Counted from the stretch's first letter, positions 11,830 to 24,105 are shown. The stretch: 64,000 nt of DNA from Stramonita haemastoma (GCA_030674155.1 CM060322.1:62483831-62547830); one strand, 5' to 3'. Translations and numbers: made by a program. The notes: generated from the sequence alone by a model not told the origin.

Positions 11830-12228
11830 TACGCATTTCATTCACTCACGCACATGCGAGAGAGAGAGGAAATACGAAATAACGAAATTTTATTTACAGA
11901 GGGAGATAAAGTACGACTTTTTTTCATCCAGCCCTCAAAAAGGCAATAAGTATAAACACCAAAAACAAAACGAGCAATATGTTTGAAAAGAGAAACAAAT
12001 ATGGAAAGAAAAACCGTCCTCTGATGCCGCCTGTCCAACACAAAGCTATAACCAGGGAATTAGCATCTTGTCACGATATGAGTGTCAACCCCTCCCTCCA
12101 TCCCGTGCTTTCCCCCACTTCAACAATTTATACAATTTCCATCATAAACTCCTCCATGAGGTTACAACTGTCAATTAGTTCAAATAGTCTGTCACACAGA
12201 CATACAAATAAATACGACATCACCCTGC

Positions 12229-13200
12229 GTGTTTTTCCATCACATCACAAACCCATCACGTTTTTCCATCACATCACAAACCCATCACGTTTTTCCATCA
12301 CATCACAAACCCATCACGTTTTTCCATCACATCACAAACCCATCACGTTTTTCCACCACATCACAGACCCATACACTGTTTGTTTTTCCATCCATCACAA
12401 ACCCACCCACTGTTTGTTTTTTCCATCCATCACAAACCCATCACACTGTTTGTTTTTCCATCCATCACAAACCCACCACACTGTTTGTTTTCCATCCATC
12501 ACAAACCCACACCTGTTTGTTTTTCCATCCATCACAACCCACCACTGTTTGTTTTTCCATCCATCACAAACCCACCACACTGTTTGTTTTTCCATCCCAT
12601 CACAAACCCATCACACTTTGTTTTTCCATCCCATCACAAACCCATCACACTGTTTTTTTCCATCACATCACAAACCCATCACACTGTTTGTTTTTCCATC
12701 CATCACAAACCCTTCACACTGTTTGTTTTTCCATCACATCACAGACCCATCACACTGTTTGGCTATCATATCATTACCCCATCACACTGTTTAATTTTGC
12801 CATCACAACGTTATCCATTACACTGGCCACCATTACATTAACCCTCACGCCATGACAACGCTAACCATCACACTATTTGGCCATTACAACCTTGACCATC
12901 ACACTGTCTGGCCATCACAACATTAACCATCATCATAATTGTCTGGCCATCACAAAATGAACCATCATACCGTTTGGTCATCCTATATTTAACCATCACA
13001 CAGTTTGTTTGGCCATCACACCATTTAGACATTACATCTTATCCCCTCGCACTGCTTGCCCATCGCATCATTTATAGACAATCACATCTTTAGCTCATTT
13101 ATTGATCTATAGATCATTACATCTTTAAACTGTCAGGTCAGTTTTTGACTATCATAACATTTTCTACCATAACAGCTTTTGAAATATCCTGACATGATTC
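12229..13200. repeat. CATCACAAACCCATCAC minisatellite
   Basis: From 12229 about five 29-bp units (GTTTTTCCATCACATCAC + AAACCCATCAC), then about 14 longer units (roughly 30-37 bp) that gain ACTGTTTG, then increasingly diverged units (GGCCATCACAAC, ACCATCACACTG) fading by about 13,200. Three plus-strand frames are open across it, which is a repeat artefact. Confidence 0.9.
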
Positions 13201-13209
13201 ATCCTTCAC

Positions 13210-14320
13210 ATTATCAGTTCCCAGACTATAACATCGCGTGCGCGTGCGCGTGTGTGTTTGAGAGTGTATGTCGCGACGTGTGTTGTGGGTGTGTGCTTGT
13301 ATGTTGTGTGTTTATAACTTAGTCTGTATCAGTTTTGTGTCTTCGTGCGTGTGCATGCCCGTTTGTGCACGAGTGTATGTATGCGTGTATGTACGTGTGA
13401 GTGGGTATGCATGTGCCCATGTGCACAGTCCTTGTTCTGCTCTCACCAAAAATGAAGAGAGAGAGAGAGGGAATCAAAATGGGTCTATGAACCAAAGCGA
13501 AGCAAGCTCAGCAAATAAGTTCTTGAACACAGCTTTCATGGCTCTGTAGCTCTACTATTCATCTCTTTCAGCACTGACAGAAGCCCATGGTTTCTCTCCC
13601 CTTAAAGTTTGGCAGCTTCAGAAAAGTATATTTACGGAAAATACTCTTTTCTCCTTACCACCATTCCTCCCAGGTAGATGCATGCTTGCGGATCCCCCCC
13701 CCCCCATCTCTATCTGTGCACTAGTGAAGAAGAAAAAAACACTCGACAAAACAACAATAATCACCACTCCTCTGGCCAAACAGAGAATGGATTACATCAT
13801 ATGACTGTGGTTTGTTTTTCTTTATATAATCTGACACTAGGTCATGATCCTGTCGTTCTCCAACAGGTGGATTATGTCACTGAGAAGCAGACCCATTGGT
13901 CACATGCCTGCCTACTCATGTTAAAGTTAGAGAAAAAAGTAATAGAAATAATTATGAAAAATAAATCAAGGTACACTGTATCCCTGATGTATCACTCATA
14001 CAATCTATCATTTACCTTATTATGCAGCTGAGTGACACAAACAAGAAGGCATGTGAACAAAATCCAAACAAAACGTGGCTACACACACGTGCACAAAATT
14101 TTATATTCACATCTGCCAACTCATATGTAAACATTTCAAAGAATTTACAAACCTTTTCATGAAAAAACAAGTCTGGCATAGATATCGTGTAAGTCCAAGG
14201 GAAAGAATACCCAACCAGTAGTCTTTTTTTTTAACACAAAAACACTAATCCATCAAAAGGAAGAAAATACAACTATGACGAAGTGAGTCCAATATGTACA
14301 ACAGGGTGTTTCACCATTTC
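13210..14320. other. No gene seen
   Basis: GT-rich stretch at 13,240-13,430, a C run at 13,695, otherwise unique AT-rich sequence with no recognisable motif. Confidence 0.5.
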
Positions 14321-14324
14321 CCTA

Positions 14325-15202
14325 CTACGTCATTTCTTTCGTAAGGACTTTGTTGACGTCCATGTGAATGTCCAGCTTAATTATCTTTCCATTTTTTAGT
14401 TTCGTCAGAATTTTTCCGTTTGACGACCATGTCGCAAGAGTGGCAGAATGTTGATTTGTTTTCTGCAACATTTTGTAGTTCCTCTGCGTCAGGTCTTCCC
14501 CGATGGACACGCCGGTCTGCTTTAGCTTGCGGCGCTGCGCCAGAACCAGGCCCCTGACTCTACTGGAGTGGAACCGGACAATGATGGGTTTCGGTCTGGT
14601 GCCCCCGGTTTGCCAGTTCGGTAGGCTATCTCATTGTCTCCCGCAGACACAGAGACCCCCACTTTCTTGCTGAAGACGTCCATGCAGTGGCGCACACAGT
14701 CCTCCATCTCCTTGTATCCCCGGCCCTCCGCTACCCCGTACACCCGCAGACTGAACTGCCGTCCGTGCTGCTCCTGGTCGTTCAGGTCCCTTCTCAACTC
14801 CTGGTCCGCCTTCACACACTGTCTAGTTTGGCCTTCAGCTCCTTGTTCTCCTCCCTCAGCGCTGCCACATCTCCCGCCAGAGCGTCTCTTTCATTTCTTA
14901 TTCGAAAACCGTCTCTCCAGCTGCTCCATTCTGTAGTCTAGTTTGGCTGTCCCTTTGTTTACATTTTCATGCAGCTCTTTAATATCTTCTCTAGTTGCAA
15001 ACATTCTCTTTTGATTCTTCCAACACTTCTTGGACATCCATACTGTCGTTTAGAGTGTCTATCGTGTCCTGCCTCAGTTTCTTTTTTTCCTGCTTGGTCT
15101 TTTCTTCTGGGTTGGGGACTTACACACAGTCGAAGCGGAAGATGTAGAGGAAGGTTTGCGCTTGCTGGAACCCTGGAGGAGTCGAGCGATGGTGCTGGTC
15201 AT
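14325..15202 (-). pseudogene. L1-like LINE ORF1 protein, broken
   Basis: Starts ATG at 15202 (MTSTIARLLQGSSKRK). A leucine/charged coiled-coil stretch follows (AALREENKELKAKLDSV), then an RRM-like region with RQFSLRVYGVAEG and EIAYRTGKPGAPDR, and a C-terminal part with SIGEDLTQRNYKMLQKT and ATWSSNGKILTKLKNGKI. At least three lesions: stops near 15,080 and 14,990-15,000, frame shifts near 14,900-14,810 and at about 14,600. Known ORF1p role is RNA binding in the retrotransposition particle. The lesions make it non-functional. Confidence 0.8.
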
Positions 15203-15425
15203 TTCTCACGGCACACACCTGAATTATGGTCTTGTCGGTAACCCTGCATCAGCCGAATAAGTTTTGTTTAAAGTTTACACATTTTCAAAACAACACGCCG
15301 TAGGTATATACATATATAATTTTTCTTATCCACAGGTGTGCACTTCGTTTGCCATTCGTGAGTCTTAGGCTTAATTTTCACTCATTGTGAAAAATGTCTT
15401 CTTTTTTTCAAGTTCAGCAAGTTAC

Positions 15426-15600
15426 TTAGAGGGAGAGAGAACTTGGAAATATTCCAGAGTTCAGGAGAAAGGGAGAGGGAGATAGCACAGAGAGAGACTT
15501 CGGAAATATTCCAGAGTTCAGAGAGAAAGGGAGAGAGGGAGAGGGAGATAGGGCAGAGACCGACCTCAGAAATACTCCAGTGTTCAGAGAAAGAGAGAAA
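15426..15600 (+). repeat. Compound GA array, short
   Basis: Three copies of the GGAAATATTCCAGAGTTCAG-type motif in GA/GGGA tracts, same orientation as the 10-kb array. It lies at the 3' side of the EEP-domain remnant on the minus strand. Confidence 0.85.
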
Positions 15601-15699
15601 TTCGGTATTTAACTCTTTTTGTTTGAAGAGGAGCATGTTAATTGTAAATGCTACAAACAATCTGATACCATAGGTGAAGAGCATGATCTGGATTGGTCA

Positions 15700-16495
15700 G
15701 TTGATTACACTGTTTAGGGGAGAGTTTAAAAGATCTTGCAGAAAATCATCTGTATTGAATCTATAGAAATTTCTATATGTAATAGTTTTATGATTAAGAT
15801 TGGGTACTTTTATTCCTTTTTGGACCATGTGATACAAACTGGAAAATGGTCACTACAAGCAAAAACTGGAACAGCTATTCAACAATTGCATCAGAATTGG
15901 TAGTATGCACATTGTCTCTTAAAGTTTTGGAAGACTTACTAATACGTGTTGGTGTATGAATCAACTGTTTTAAATTGAATAACCATATGTTTGCATCCAT
16001 TGGTTATTTCCTTTTATCAAGTCAATGTTGAAGTCTCCTAACTGTATAATGTCCTTTGAATCCTCATTAATGTTTTCCATCATAGACATATACCGATTAA
16101 TCCAATTTACATTTTCCGCGGGATTTCTGTACAGAAAACACAACAGAAGTGGTTTAGAATGTTTGTTGTGATTTCTATCCAAATCGTTTCTACGGTGTAC
16201 TGTTCTTAATAGATTAGTCTTTTAAATGAATTGAGTTATAATATAGACCATTAAGCCAGATTCATGAAAACTTTAAGGGGTCTCTACGAACAACGATATA
16301 ATCTGGTATGAAGATATAATTATACGAAATATGAGGATTTAAATGTGTTTAAGAAAAGAAAAAAATATGGAACTTTTTATCTGAATTCGACAGAATTGCA
16401 GTTACTCCTGTTATTTTGTTTATTGCATGATTGATAAAGTGTCCTATTTGAAAACCATGCTTTGTTAGCCAAGAACTATCTTTTCCAGACATGGT
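15700..16495 (-). pseudogene. LINE ORF2 endonuclease (EEP) domain, degraded
   Basis: Minus-strand reading from about 16493: a start-like MSGKDSSWLTKHGF, SDKKFHIF, THLNPHIS, IFIPDYIVVRRDP, LLLCFLYRNPAENVNWIN, IIQLGDFNIDLIKG and finally a DHFPVCITW-like end. GDFNxDL and SDHxPV are the core of apurinic endonuclease-like domains of non-LTR elements. Several stops and shifts. It follows the candidate ORF1 at 17,010-18,612 on the same strand. Confidence 0.75.
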
Positions 16496-17009
16496 AATTT
16501 TAAAATACTGTTACAAGTATATACCATTCAATGAATAGCAAAAAAAATGAATAAGTAAGGCAAACTGTTTTACAGTTATGAAAAACAACAAATACCTGGA
16601 AGACGGAATGGGCTAGGGGATAGCTGAAAAGGAAGGAATGAAAATAGTTTCCAAAGAAAAAAACACACACAAGCAAAAGAAAAAAATGGCAAAAAGGAAC
16701 TAATCAGAAATAGATCAGACTACAAAATGACTAAAAGTTTAAACAACAGGTAAGCGGTCCTCTTGCAGCTTCAACTCTGAAGATGCTTTGTTATAAATCA
16801 AATAGTGCATGTACACATATGCCAGAGACAAAAAAAAAATGAAAATTACAATATTCCAAATCCCAGATCAAATATCACACTGCCCATGGAGTATTAGGAG
16901 CCATAACAGCCAATCGGTATTACATATCAAATGTCATTCAACAATCCAAAACTCAAACTGTTGCCACCCCAATGGTGGTAAAGTGGTTGTAGCACATACA
17001 ATTTATGCT

Positions 17010-17738
17010 GGATATGTTTGTGGAATCTGGAGAGTGATACCTTGAAAGCTCATTAAAGTGCACTGGATTTGTCACTTCTGTCTGGGGACGTAAAGGAGGG
17101 GTTACATAAGGAAACATTAGAAAAGGGTCTGAGAAACCAATTCTAGGGTCTCTCTGACTCGGAAGGAAAGTAGGACTTCCTATAGATAGACGAGAAAAGG
17201 GAAAAGGAGTTACAGTGTTTCGTGTCCCTGGATTGAGGGAAGGATAATGGTAAAAGAAGATGGGGGGGGGGGGGCATGGTGCAGGACCAGTGTGAGAAGT
17301 TTGTCTTTGAATGTTGGACTGAGAATTGGGTAAAGACTCAGAAAAGTCACTGTTCTGAAAATTTGAGGTTTCTTGATGAGCTTGATTTCCTGGGTTTGTA
17401 TTTATTCTCTGTGGGTAGCGTGCAGAGTCATTTAATTGATGGCGTTCACTGGGCCAGTTTTCGGAGAAGTTGTTGCCCTTTGTTGAGGAATTGAAATGTT
17501 GGGGTTGTCTGTAGTCTCATGCAGGTTGAGTGTTGTGCTGGACTGCTGAAGCATTGTTTTCCTTGGAGAAATCCTGGTGGGGCTGTCTTCTATCCCTTAC
17601 ATTCTGAGATGTTTTGATTGGTTCCATTTGAGATGGTCTCATAATTGCTTCTGGGGATGCCAGAAGAGAGAGAGCGTGCACTCGGAAATATTCCAGTGTT
17701 CAGAGAGAGAGAGAGAGAGAGAGAGAATGTCAAGGAGT

Positions 17739-17769
<31 letters not shown>

Positions 17770-17787
17770 ATTCTGAAATGATCCAGA

Positions 17788-17848
<61 letters not shown>

Positions 17849-18612
17849 AGAACTCGGAAATATTCCCGAGTTCACAGAGAGAGAGTGGAGTGGTTGATTT
17901 GCCCTCTTTATGTTTCCCTAGGGAAAGTTCATCCTCAGTCTCCTTGTTGACTGTTGGTGATGGAGGAAAATGTGTCAGTCCCTGGCTGGAGCAAGTTGCA
18001 GCTTCAGCGACCTCACTGGACAGCAGATAGGAGACAGGGACTGGAGTGGAGGCCTGTGTGTCTGCAGGGCTGAGGTCAGCACTCATGCTGGGCTTCTCCA
18101 AATTGTTGACATCAATGGAGGGAGCCTCTAGAGGTACTTTAATTGATAAATTGTTTATGAAGGTCAGTGGAATCTCCAGAAGTGATTTTGCCCACTGCTC
18201 CTTGTTTTTGTTTTCTGAAAACACTGACACTGAATCTTGAGTTTTTCACATTCTTCACTGCCCCATAGGACACAGTCTCTTCTTTGGCACAGAAGTGTTC
18301 CACCTCCTTGTTGGGCAAAGTATAAAGTTAATTAATGTGACACATTTAGCTGCGCTGTGACTAAAACGAATACTGTTTGGATAGTTCAGGTGGAGAGTTG
18401 CAACAAACAGAGGAATGGAGGAGAGCTCTGTGTCATACTGATCAAAATCTGACACCTGAATGGTCACTGATTGGTCACTGATGGCAAGGTGTCGATAAAT
18501 CAGAGTGTTGCCAAACAGTCAATTCTTCAGTTCCACAGAAAAATCGCTTTTGAATTTCATCTAGTGTAGATTTTAACTTTTTGCCTCTGTCACTTGCGTC
18601 ATTATCATCCAT
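17010..18612 (-). pseudogene. Candidate LINE ORF1 upstream of the EEP remnant
   Basis: From ATG at 18612 (MDDNDASDRGKKLKSTLDEI). A Cys-containing segment lies at 18,240-18,330, then an open Ser/Pro/Thr-rich stretch (18,230-17,890), a GA-array insertion (17,660-17,886), and about 200 codons rich in Asn, Gln, Ser and Pro with only one stop (PSQMEPIKTSQNVRDRRQPH ... TEVTNPVHFNELSRYHSPD). It ends near 17,010, about 500 bases before the EEP domain. Order and strand suggest ORF1 of the same element; no ORF1 motif is diagnostic. Confidence 0.45.
17660..17886 (+). repeat. Compound GA array inside candidate ORF1
   Basis: CTCGGAAATATTCCAGTG, (GA)n, TTCTGAAATGATCCAGAG, long (GA)n, CTCGGAAATATTCCCGAG. 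The coding-like reading continues on both sides, so the array interrupts it. Confidence 0.85.
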
Positions 18613-18922
18613 GTTTATGTGATTAAAAAATGTAAACAAGAAGAAACGGGAACACACACTTACACGTCACAATTCCAGCCCCCACCCGGCTGTCACATCA
18701 ACACTTGACTGGCAAGCTGATATGTCACGTGAAAACACCATGTGTTGTCAACGTGAGGGACGGCAGTGACGGTCCACCAGCTGATTTCGTTCTGTTAGCA
18801 AATTGAAATAGCACCGACTTTCACGTGCAGGTATGCCTCAGTGGATGACCACATCAAACTTGTTTCTTCTTTATGATGTATTATAGACTAAATTATGATT
18901 TGCACAATATTGTCTTCATAAA

Positions 18923-18995
18923 GTTTATGTGGTCAGAACATTGCCCTCGCAATTTGACAATCCGGGTTCGATTCACGTTCGAGGGGATTTTTTTT
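18923..18995 (+). mobile_element. SINE-A head fragment
   Basis: GGTCAGAACATTGCCCTCGC and GGGTTCGATTC (B box) are the tRNA-like head of SINE-A, in plus orientation. The body is missing; a LINE fragment follows directly. Confidence 0.6.
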
Positions 18996-18996
18996 A

Positions 18997-19674
18997 ACAA
19001 TACGCGCTCTCCCTCTGGCAGGAGGAATGGAACGCTCAGACAGACAACAAACTTGTTCAGATCCGTCCCAACCTGAAAGAGGTTTTCCCTCTGGGTGTCA
19101 AAAGCCGAAGGGAGACGACAGTGCTCACCAGGATACACATGGGTCATTCTCACATCACTCACGTTCACTTGCTGAAAGGCGAGGGAACCCCATGGAGCGT
19201 GACTTGTGACGTGCGGGTAACCATCAAACATCTGCTCCTGGAGTAACGGGATGTTCAAGATATTAGGCACAAGCATTTTACCGCAGACTCCCTGAAGATC
19301 CTCTTTCGGGATGTTCCACCATACACAATTTTTAACTTTCTGAGAGAATCGGGCTTTTCCCGTCTGATATGAGCGAAAGAGGTATGGTTGTTCTCTAAGG
19401 ACAAGGTTGTTTTAAGGAAACTGGTTTTGGTTTTATCTCGTTTTAAGTGTGATCGATGTGGGTTTTCCCACGACGCGGTGGCCGTCCTGGGCTGACCCTT
19501 GTGGTTGATCAGGGCATCGATACAAGCAAGGACAGCTGAGTTGGTTTTATACCTCGTTTTAAACTGGACATAGTCGCACACTTTTAATACGAGTTTTAAA
19601 GTGTGACGAGGTGATAGCCCTGATATGGCCTATTTGGTCCGCGGGGCTATAAGCAACGTCATTGGATTGGATTG
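18997..19674 (+). mobile_element. GATTG-tail LINE, last-ORF end plus 3' UTR
   Basis: Degraded ORF end: GGRRNGTLRQT-like, then segments equivalent to HVHLLKGEGTPW and TCDVRVTI with frame damage, followed by the full 3' UTR, hairpin AGCCCTG...CGGGGCT and ATTGGATTGGATTG. Longest UTR copies of the family are of this form. Confidence 0.75.
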
Positions 19675-19831
19675 AAACTAAGGTGATGATCTTTAGGAAA
19701 GGGGGATTTCTGTCAAAACAGGAGCAATGGTATTACAATGGTATTAGGTTAGAAGTTGTATATCAGTACTGCTCTTTAGGGTTTAGTTTTACAACAAAGG
19801 GTAGCTGCAAATTAGGTACAGAACATTTAGT

Positions 19832-19834
<3 letters not shown>

Positions 19835-19892
<58 letters not shown>

Positions 19893-19968
19893 TCGGAAAT
19901 ATTCTAGAGTTCAGAGAGAGACAGAGAGATAGACACACAGAGAGAGAAAACTCGGAGATATTCCAGAG

Positions 19969-20027
<59 letters not shown>

Positions 20028-20118
20028 TCGGAAATATTCCAGAGTTCAGAGAGAGAGAAACTCGGAAATATTCCAGAGTTCAGAGAGAGAGAGAGAGAAA
20101 CTCGGAAATATTCCAGAG

Positions 20119-20158
<40 letters not shown>

Positions 20159-20205
20159 GAGAGAGAGAGAGAGAAACTCGGAAATATTCCAGAGTTAAAA
20201 GAGAG
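19835..20205 (+). repeat. Compound GA array in copy 1
   Basis: Six copies of CTCGGAAATATTC(C/T)AGAG-type motif separated by GA tracts. Followed by (CA)n, TTTACACGTG, (GT)n: a CA/GT inverted pair at 20,208-20,295. Confidence 0.9.
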
Positions 20206-20206
20206 A

Positions 20207-20259
<53 letters not shown>

Positions 20260-20262
20260 TTA

Positions 20263-20297
<35 letters not shown>

Positions 20298-20379
20298 ATG
20301 CGTTTGTGTGTGTGTGTGTGCATGCGTTTGTGTTCGTGCATGCGTTTGTGTTCGTGCATGCGTTTGTGTTTGTGCGTGC

Positions 20380-21002
20380 GTAAGTCCTACTTCTGGATCC
20401 TGAAGATGTCCAGGGTGTTTGCCACTCCCCAAAGGTTATTTTCTGTGATATTGCACCCGACAATATTCTTAACTTCACGAAAGAATCCGGCTTTTCCCGT
20501 TTGATGTAAGTGAATAGGTCATAGTTGGTCAACAAGAGCAAGGCTGTTTTTAGAAATCTGGCTTTGGTTTTATCTCGCGTTCCGTGTCGATAATGTTTGT
20601 TTTTCCCCAAAAGGAGGTGCCTGCCCTGGGTTGACCCTTATGGTTGACCAGGGCATCGATGCAAGCAACGGCAGTAAATTTGGTTTTCTACCCTGTTTAA
20701 ATCTGCATATAATCGCACAGTTTTAATCTCACTTTTAAATTTGTGACAGCCCGATATGGCCTGTGTGGTCCGCGGGGCTTTAAACGACATAATTTGATTG
20801 GATTGGATTGGATTCTCCCACAACGTGATAACCGCCCTAGCTTTATCAGGGTGTTTATACACGGAACAACAGTGCAGTTGGTTTTAAAACCTGTTTTAAT
20901 TTGTACAAAGTTGCACAATTTTTATTGAGATTTTTTTTTAAGAGTTGACAATCCTGATATGGCTTCTGTGGTCGGAGGGGCTAAAAACAAGGTTTGGATT
21001 GG
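20380..21002 (+). mobile_element. Two GATTG-tail LINE 3' UTRs
   Basis: First from about 20,380 to 20,811 with hairpin GCCCGATATGG...GCGGGGC and (GATTG)n; second 20,812-21,002 starting ATTCTCCCACAACGTGATAA and ending GGTTTGGATTGG. Counterparts at 23,094-23,682. Confidence 0.75.
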
Positions 21003-21308
21003 AGTGGCACGTGTGAACATAATTATGTGTATGGTGTCTGCATATAATTATGCAGTGTGTGTGTGTGTGTGGCGCGCGCGCGCGCAGGTGTGTGTGTGTG
21101 TGTGTGTGCGTTCGTGTGCGTGCGCACGTCATGTGTGCGTGTTTTAATGTCTGTTTCAATAAAAACGGATTTTTTTTTGTTCTTAATATTTTAAAAAATA
21201 TATCATTGTATAATTTTCCTATGTTGTTTATTTGTTGGTCATAAGTGCTTTTAGACGAAGTTTTTTTTTTCTCAAAGTAAACGTTATGTGTGGACAACCC
21301 AGCAAATT

Positions 21309-21444
21309 TTGGATTTTTGCTTAGTTTAGTCTGTGTAAAAATCCGAAGTCTTAATCTGAGATTTAACATTTTACCAAGTGGCGTCCCTGATAATGGTCTT
21401 TGTGGTCGACGGGGGCTTTAAACAAGAAGATTGGATTGCGTTGA
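21309..21444 (+). mobile_element. GATTG-tail LINE 3' end
   Basis: TTGCTTAGTTTAGTCTGTG, AAGTGGCGTCCCTGATAATG, GACGGGGGCTTTAAAC, GATTGGATTGCGTTG. Counterpart at 23,971-24,105. Confidence 0.65.
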
Positions 21445-21491
21445 TTAATTTGCTTTTATATTCCAATATTCGGCTGTTCAATCTTAAGTTT

Positions 21492-21877
21492 TTAAAAAAA
21501 AATTTGGGGGGTAGGGGGGCTATGCTTTGACAGGGTGACGGAAATTGGAACATCTCTTGAAAATAGGAACCGATTGAAGGTGTAATAATAGGGAATGGTC
21601 ATGGGTTGGAAAAATGTTTTGAGTCTGGATTTGAAAGTACCAAATGTAGACTTTTGGCGAAGTGAGAGAGGGAGGTCATTCCAGATGAATGGACACAAAC
21701 TAAAGAGCGATGGCCAATAATGGATTGCTGAGTCTTGGTGTTTGAACACATAAGGTATCTGCAGCAGAACGGAGGGAGCGAGATTTAGTGGTGAAGTCAG
21801 TTACAGTTATGAAGGTGTAGCTTTGTGAAGATATTTTGTAACAGAACATACAAATCTTATAATTATTTCACTCCGTG
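21492..21877 (-). pseudogene. LINE C-terminal remnant (second LINE family)
   Basis: Minus strand reads KHQDSAIHYWPSLFSLCPF then WNDLPLSLRQ and FGTFKSRLKTFF, the WNxLPxxLR..FKxxLK signature commonly found at the end of CR1/RTE-type reverse transcriptases. Second copy at 24,780-25,130, third at 45,020-45,180. Confidence 0.7.
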
Positions 21878-21908
21878 TGAGCTGCAAATTAGGTACAGAA
21901 CATTTAGT

Positions 21909-21911
<3 letters not shown>

Positions 21912-21968
<57 letters not shown>

Positions 21969-22264
21969 CGGAAATATTCCGGAGTTCAGAGAGAGAAAGA
22001 GAGAGACTCAGAAATAATCCAGAATTCAGGGAGAGAGTGAGACAGACAGACTGACATAGAGAGAGAGAGAGAGAGAGGGGGAGAGAGAACTCGGAAATAT
22101 TCCAGAGTTCAGAGAGAGAGGGGGGGAGGGATAGAGAGGGGGGGAGGGAGAGAGAGGGGCGGAGAGAGAGGGGGGAGAGGGAGAGAGAGAGGGAGAGAGA
22201 ACTCGGAAATATTCCAGAGTTCAGAGAGAGAGAGTAACAGAGACAGAGAGAGAAACAGAGAGGG

Positions 22265-22337
<73 letters not shown>

Positions 22338-22731
22338 ACTCGGAAATATTCCAGAGTTCAGAGAGAGATAGAGAGAGAGAGATTTGATTTGATTTGATTT
22401 ATTCTTTTATATCGAGGATAATGGAATAAGCACTCTTGTGCTTTTTTACATCCAGTCCCCGTGTGTATGCTGTTTTGTAAATGTCATCTGTTCCCACCGG
22501 CACACGATGGCCTACTCTTACGAAAAGCGGAACAGGATTTAACGTGTGCGCAAGATGTTCTGCGTGCGTTTGCACACGGGGCCTCGGTTTAAAGTCTCAT
22601 CCGAAGGACTTTTGGGGAGAGTTGAGTCAGCACTGATGTTAACTCCAGGAGAAAAATCTCCTCGACCGGACTCGAACCTGGGTCGTCAATTTGCCAGCGC
22701 AATGTTCTGACCACTAGGCTATCCGTCCCGT

Positions 22732-22793
<62 letters not shown>

Positions 22794-22965
22794 GGGCGGA
22801 GAGAGAGAGAGGGGTGGGAGAGAGAGAGAGGGAGAGAGAACTCTGAAATATTCCAGAGTTCACAGAGAGGGACAGAGAGAACTCGGAAAAATTCCAGAGT
22901 TCAGGGAGAGAGAGAGAGGGAGAGAGAGAACTCGGAAACATTGCAGTGTTCACGGAGAGAAGAGA
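21912..22965 (+). repeat. Compound GA array in copy 2, split by SINE-A
   Basis: At least eight copies of the GGAAATATTCCAGAGTTCAG-type motif on the plus strand within GA and GGGA tracts, divided at 22,381-22,734 by a SINE-A insertion. Followed by (GT)n(GTGC)n to 23,080. Confidence 0.9.
22381..22734 (-). mobile_element. SINE-A, full length, in GA array
   Basis: Best copy for defining the family. Minus strand: GACGGGATAGCCTAGTGGTC (A box), GGTTCGAGTCC (B box), body with CCGAGGCCCCGTGTGCAAAC and GCACGCAGAACATC, 3' end CACAAGAGTGCTTATTCC, tail (AAATC)4. Confidence 0.88.
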
Positions 22966-22975
22966 GAGATATACA

Positions 22976-23049
<74 letters not shown>

Positions 23050-23093
23050 TGTGTGCGTGCGTGCGTGCGTGCGTGCGTAAGTCCTATTTCTGG

Positions 23094-23682
23094 GTCGTCA
23101 AGATCTCCAGGGTGTTTGCCAGTGGCATTTAAATGCAGATTCACCAAAGATTCTTTTCTGCGATCTTGCACCGGACAATATTCCTAACTTCTCGAAAGAA
23201 TCCGGCTTTTCCCCTTTGATGTAATTGAATATGTCATAGTTGGTCAACAAGAGCAAGGCTGTTTTAAGAAATCCGGTTTTGGTTTTATCTCGCGTTCCGT
23301 GTTGATGATGTTTGTTTTTCCCCAAAAGGAGGTGCCTGCCCTGGGTTGACCCTTATGGTTGACTTTTCTACCCTGTTTAAATCTGCATATAATCGCACGG
23401 TTTTAATCTCACTTTTAAATTTGTGACAGCCCCAATATGGCCTGTGTGGTCGGCGGGGTTTTAAACGACATAATTTGACTCGGTTGGATTGGATTCTCCC
23501 ACACGTGATAACCGCCCTAGCTTTATCAGGGTGTTTATACACGGAACAACAGTGCAGTTGGTTTTAGAACCTGTTTTAATTTGTACAAAGTTGCACAATT
23601 TTTATTGAGATTTTTTTTTTTGGAGTTGACAGTCCTGATATGGCCTCTGAGGTCGGAGGGGCTAAAAACGAGGTTTGGATTG
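23094..23682 (+). mobile_element. Two GATTG-tail LINE 3' UTRs (copy 2)
   Basis: Matches 20,380-21,002. The first has lost about 45 bases around GACCAGGGCATCGATGC (GGTTGAC then TTTTCTACC). Hairpins near 23,430 and 23,635. Confidence 0.75.
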
Positions 23683-23970
23683 GAGTGGCGCGTGTGAACA
23701 TGATTATGTGTATGGTGTCTGCATATATGCAGAGTGTGTGTGTGTGTGCGCGCGCGCACGTGCGTGTGTGCGTGCGTGCGTGTGCGCGCGCACGTCATGT
23801 GTGCGTGTTTTAATGTCTGTTTAAATGAAAACGGAATATTTTTTGTTATTAATATTTTTAAAAATATATCATTCTATACTTTTCCTATCTTGTTTGTTTG
23901 TTTGTCATGAGTGCTTTTAGACGAAGTTTATTTTTTATCAGAGTAAACGTTATGTGTGGACAACCCAGCA

Positions 23971-24105
23971 AAGTTTGGATTTTTGCTTTGTTTAGTCTGT
24001 ATAAAATTCAGAAGTCTTAATCTGAGATTAAACATTTTACCAAGTGGCGTCCCTGATATGGTCTCTGTGGTCGATGGGGGCTTGAAAAAAGATTGGATTG
24101 CGTTG
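23971..24105 (+). mobile_element. GATTG-tail LINE 3' end (copy 2)
   Basis: Counterpart of 21,309-21,444, ending GATTGGATTGCGTTG. Confidence 0.65.

Larger units (their letters stand above)
19802..21877. repeat. Tandem duplication, copy 1
   Basis: Begins AGCTGCAAATTAGGTACAG and GAACATTTAGTTACGAGAG, then GA array, CA/GT tract, three GATTG tails, and a minus-strand LINE C-terminus ending CACTCCGTGTGAG. The same series restarts at 21,878. Unit about 2.08 kb. Confidence 0.85.

Noticed and set aside
11979..12855. Overlapping 200-270 codon ORFs in the CATCAC minisatellite
   Set aside because: Several frames open at once, all periodic; explained by the repeat.
14631..15241. Plus-strand ORFs over 14.6-15.2 kb
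   Set aside because: Shadows of the minus-strand ORF1 remnant, which has recognisable motifs.
22660..22734. tRNA gene suggested by A and B boxes
   Set aside because: Part of the dispersed SINE-A; no full cloverleaf or anticodon arm. The same applies to heads at 30,790, 32,640, 37,440, 45,850, 48,970 and 54,150.
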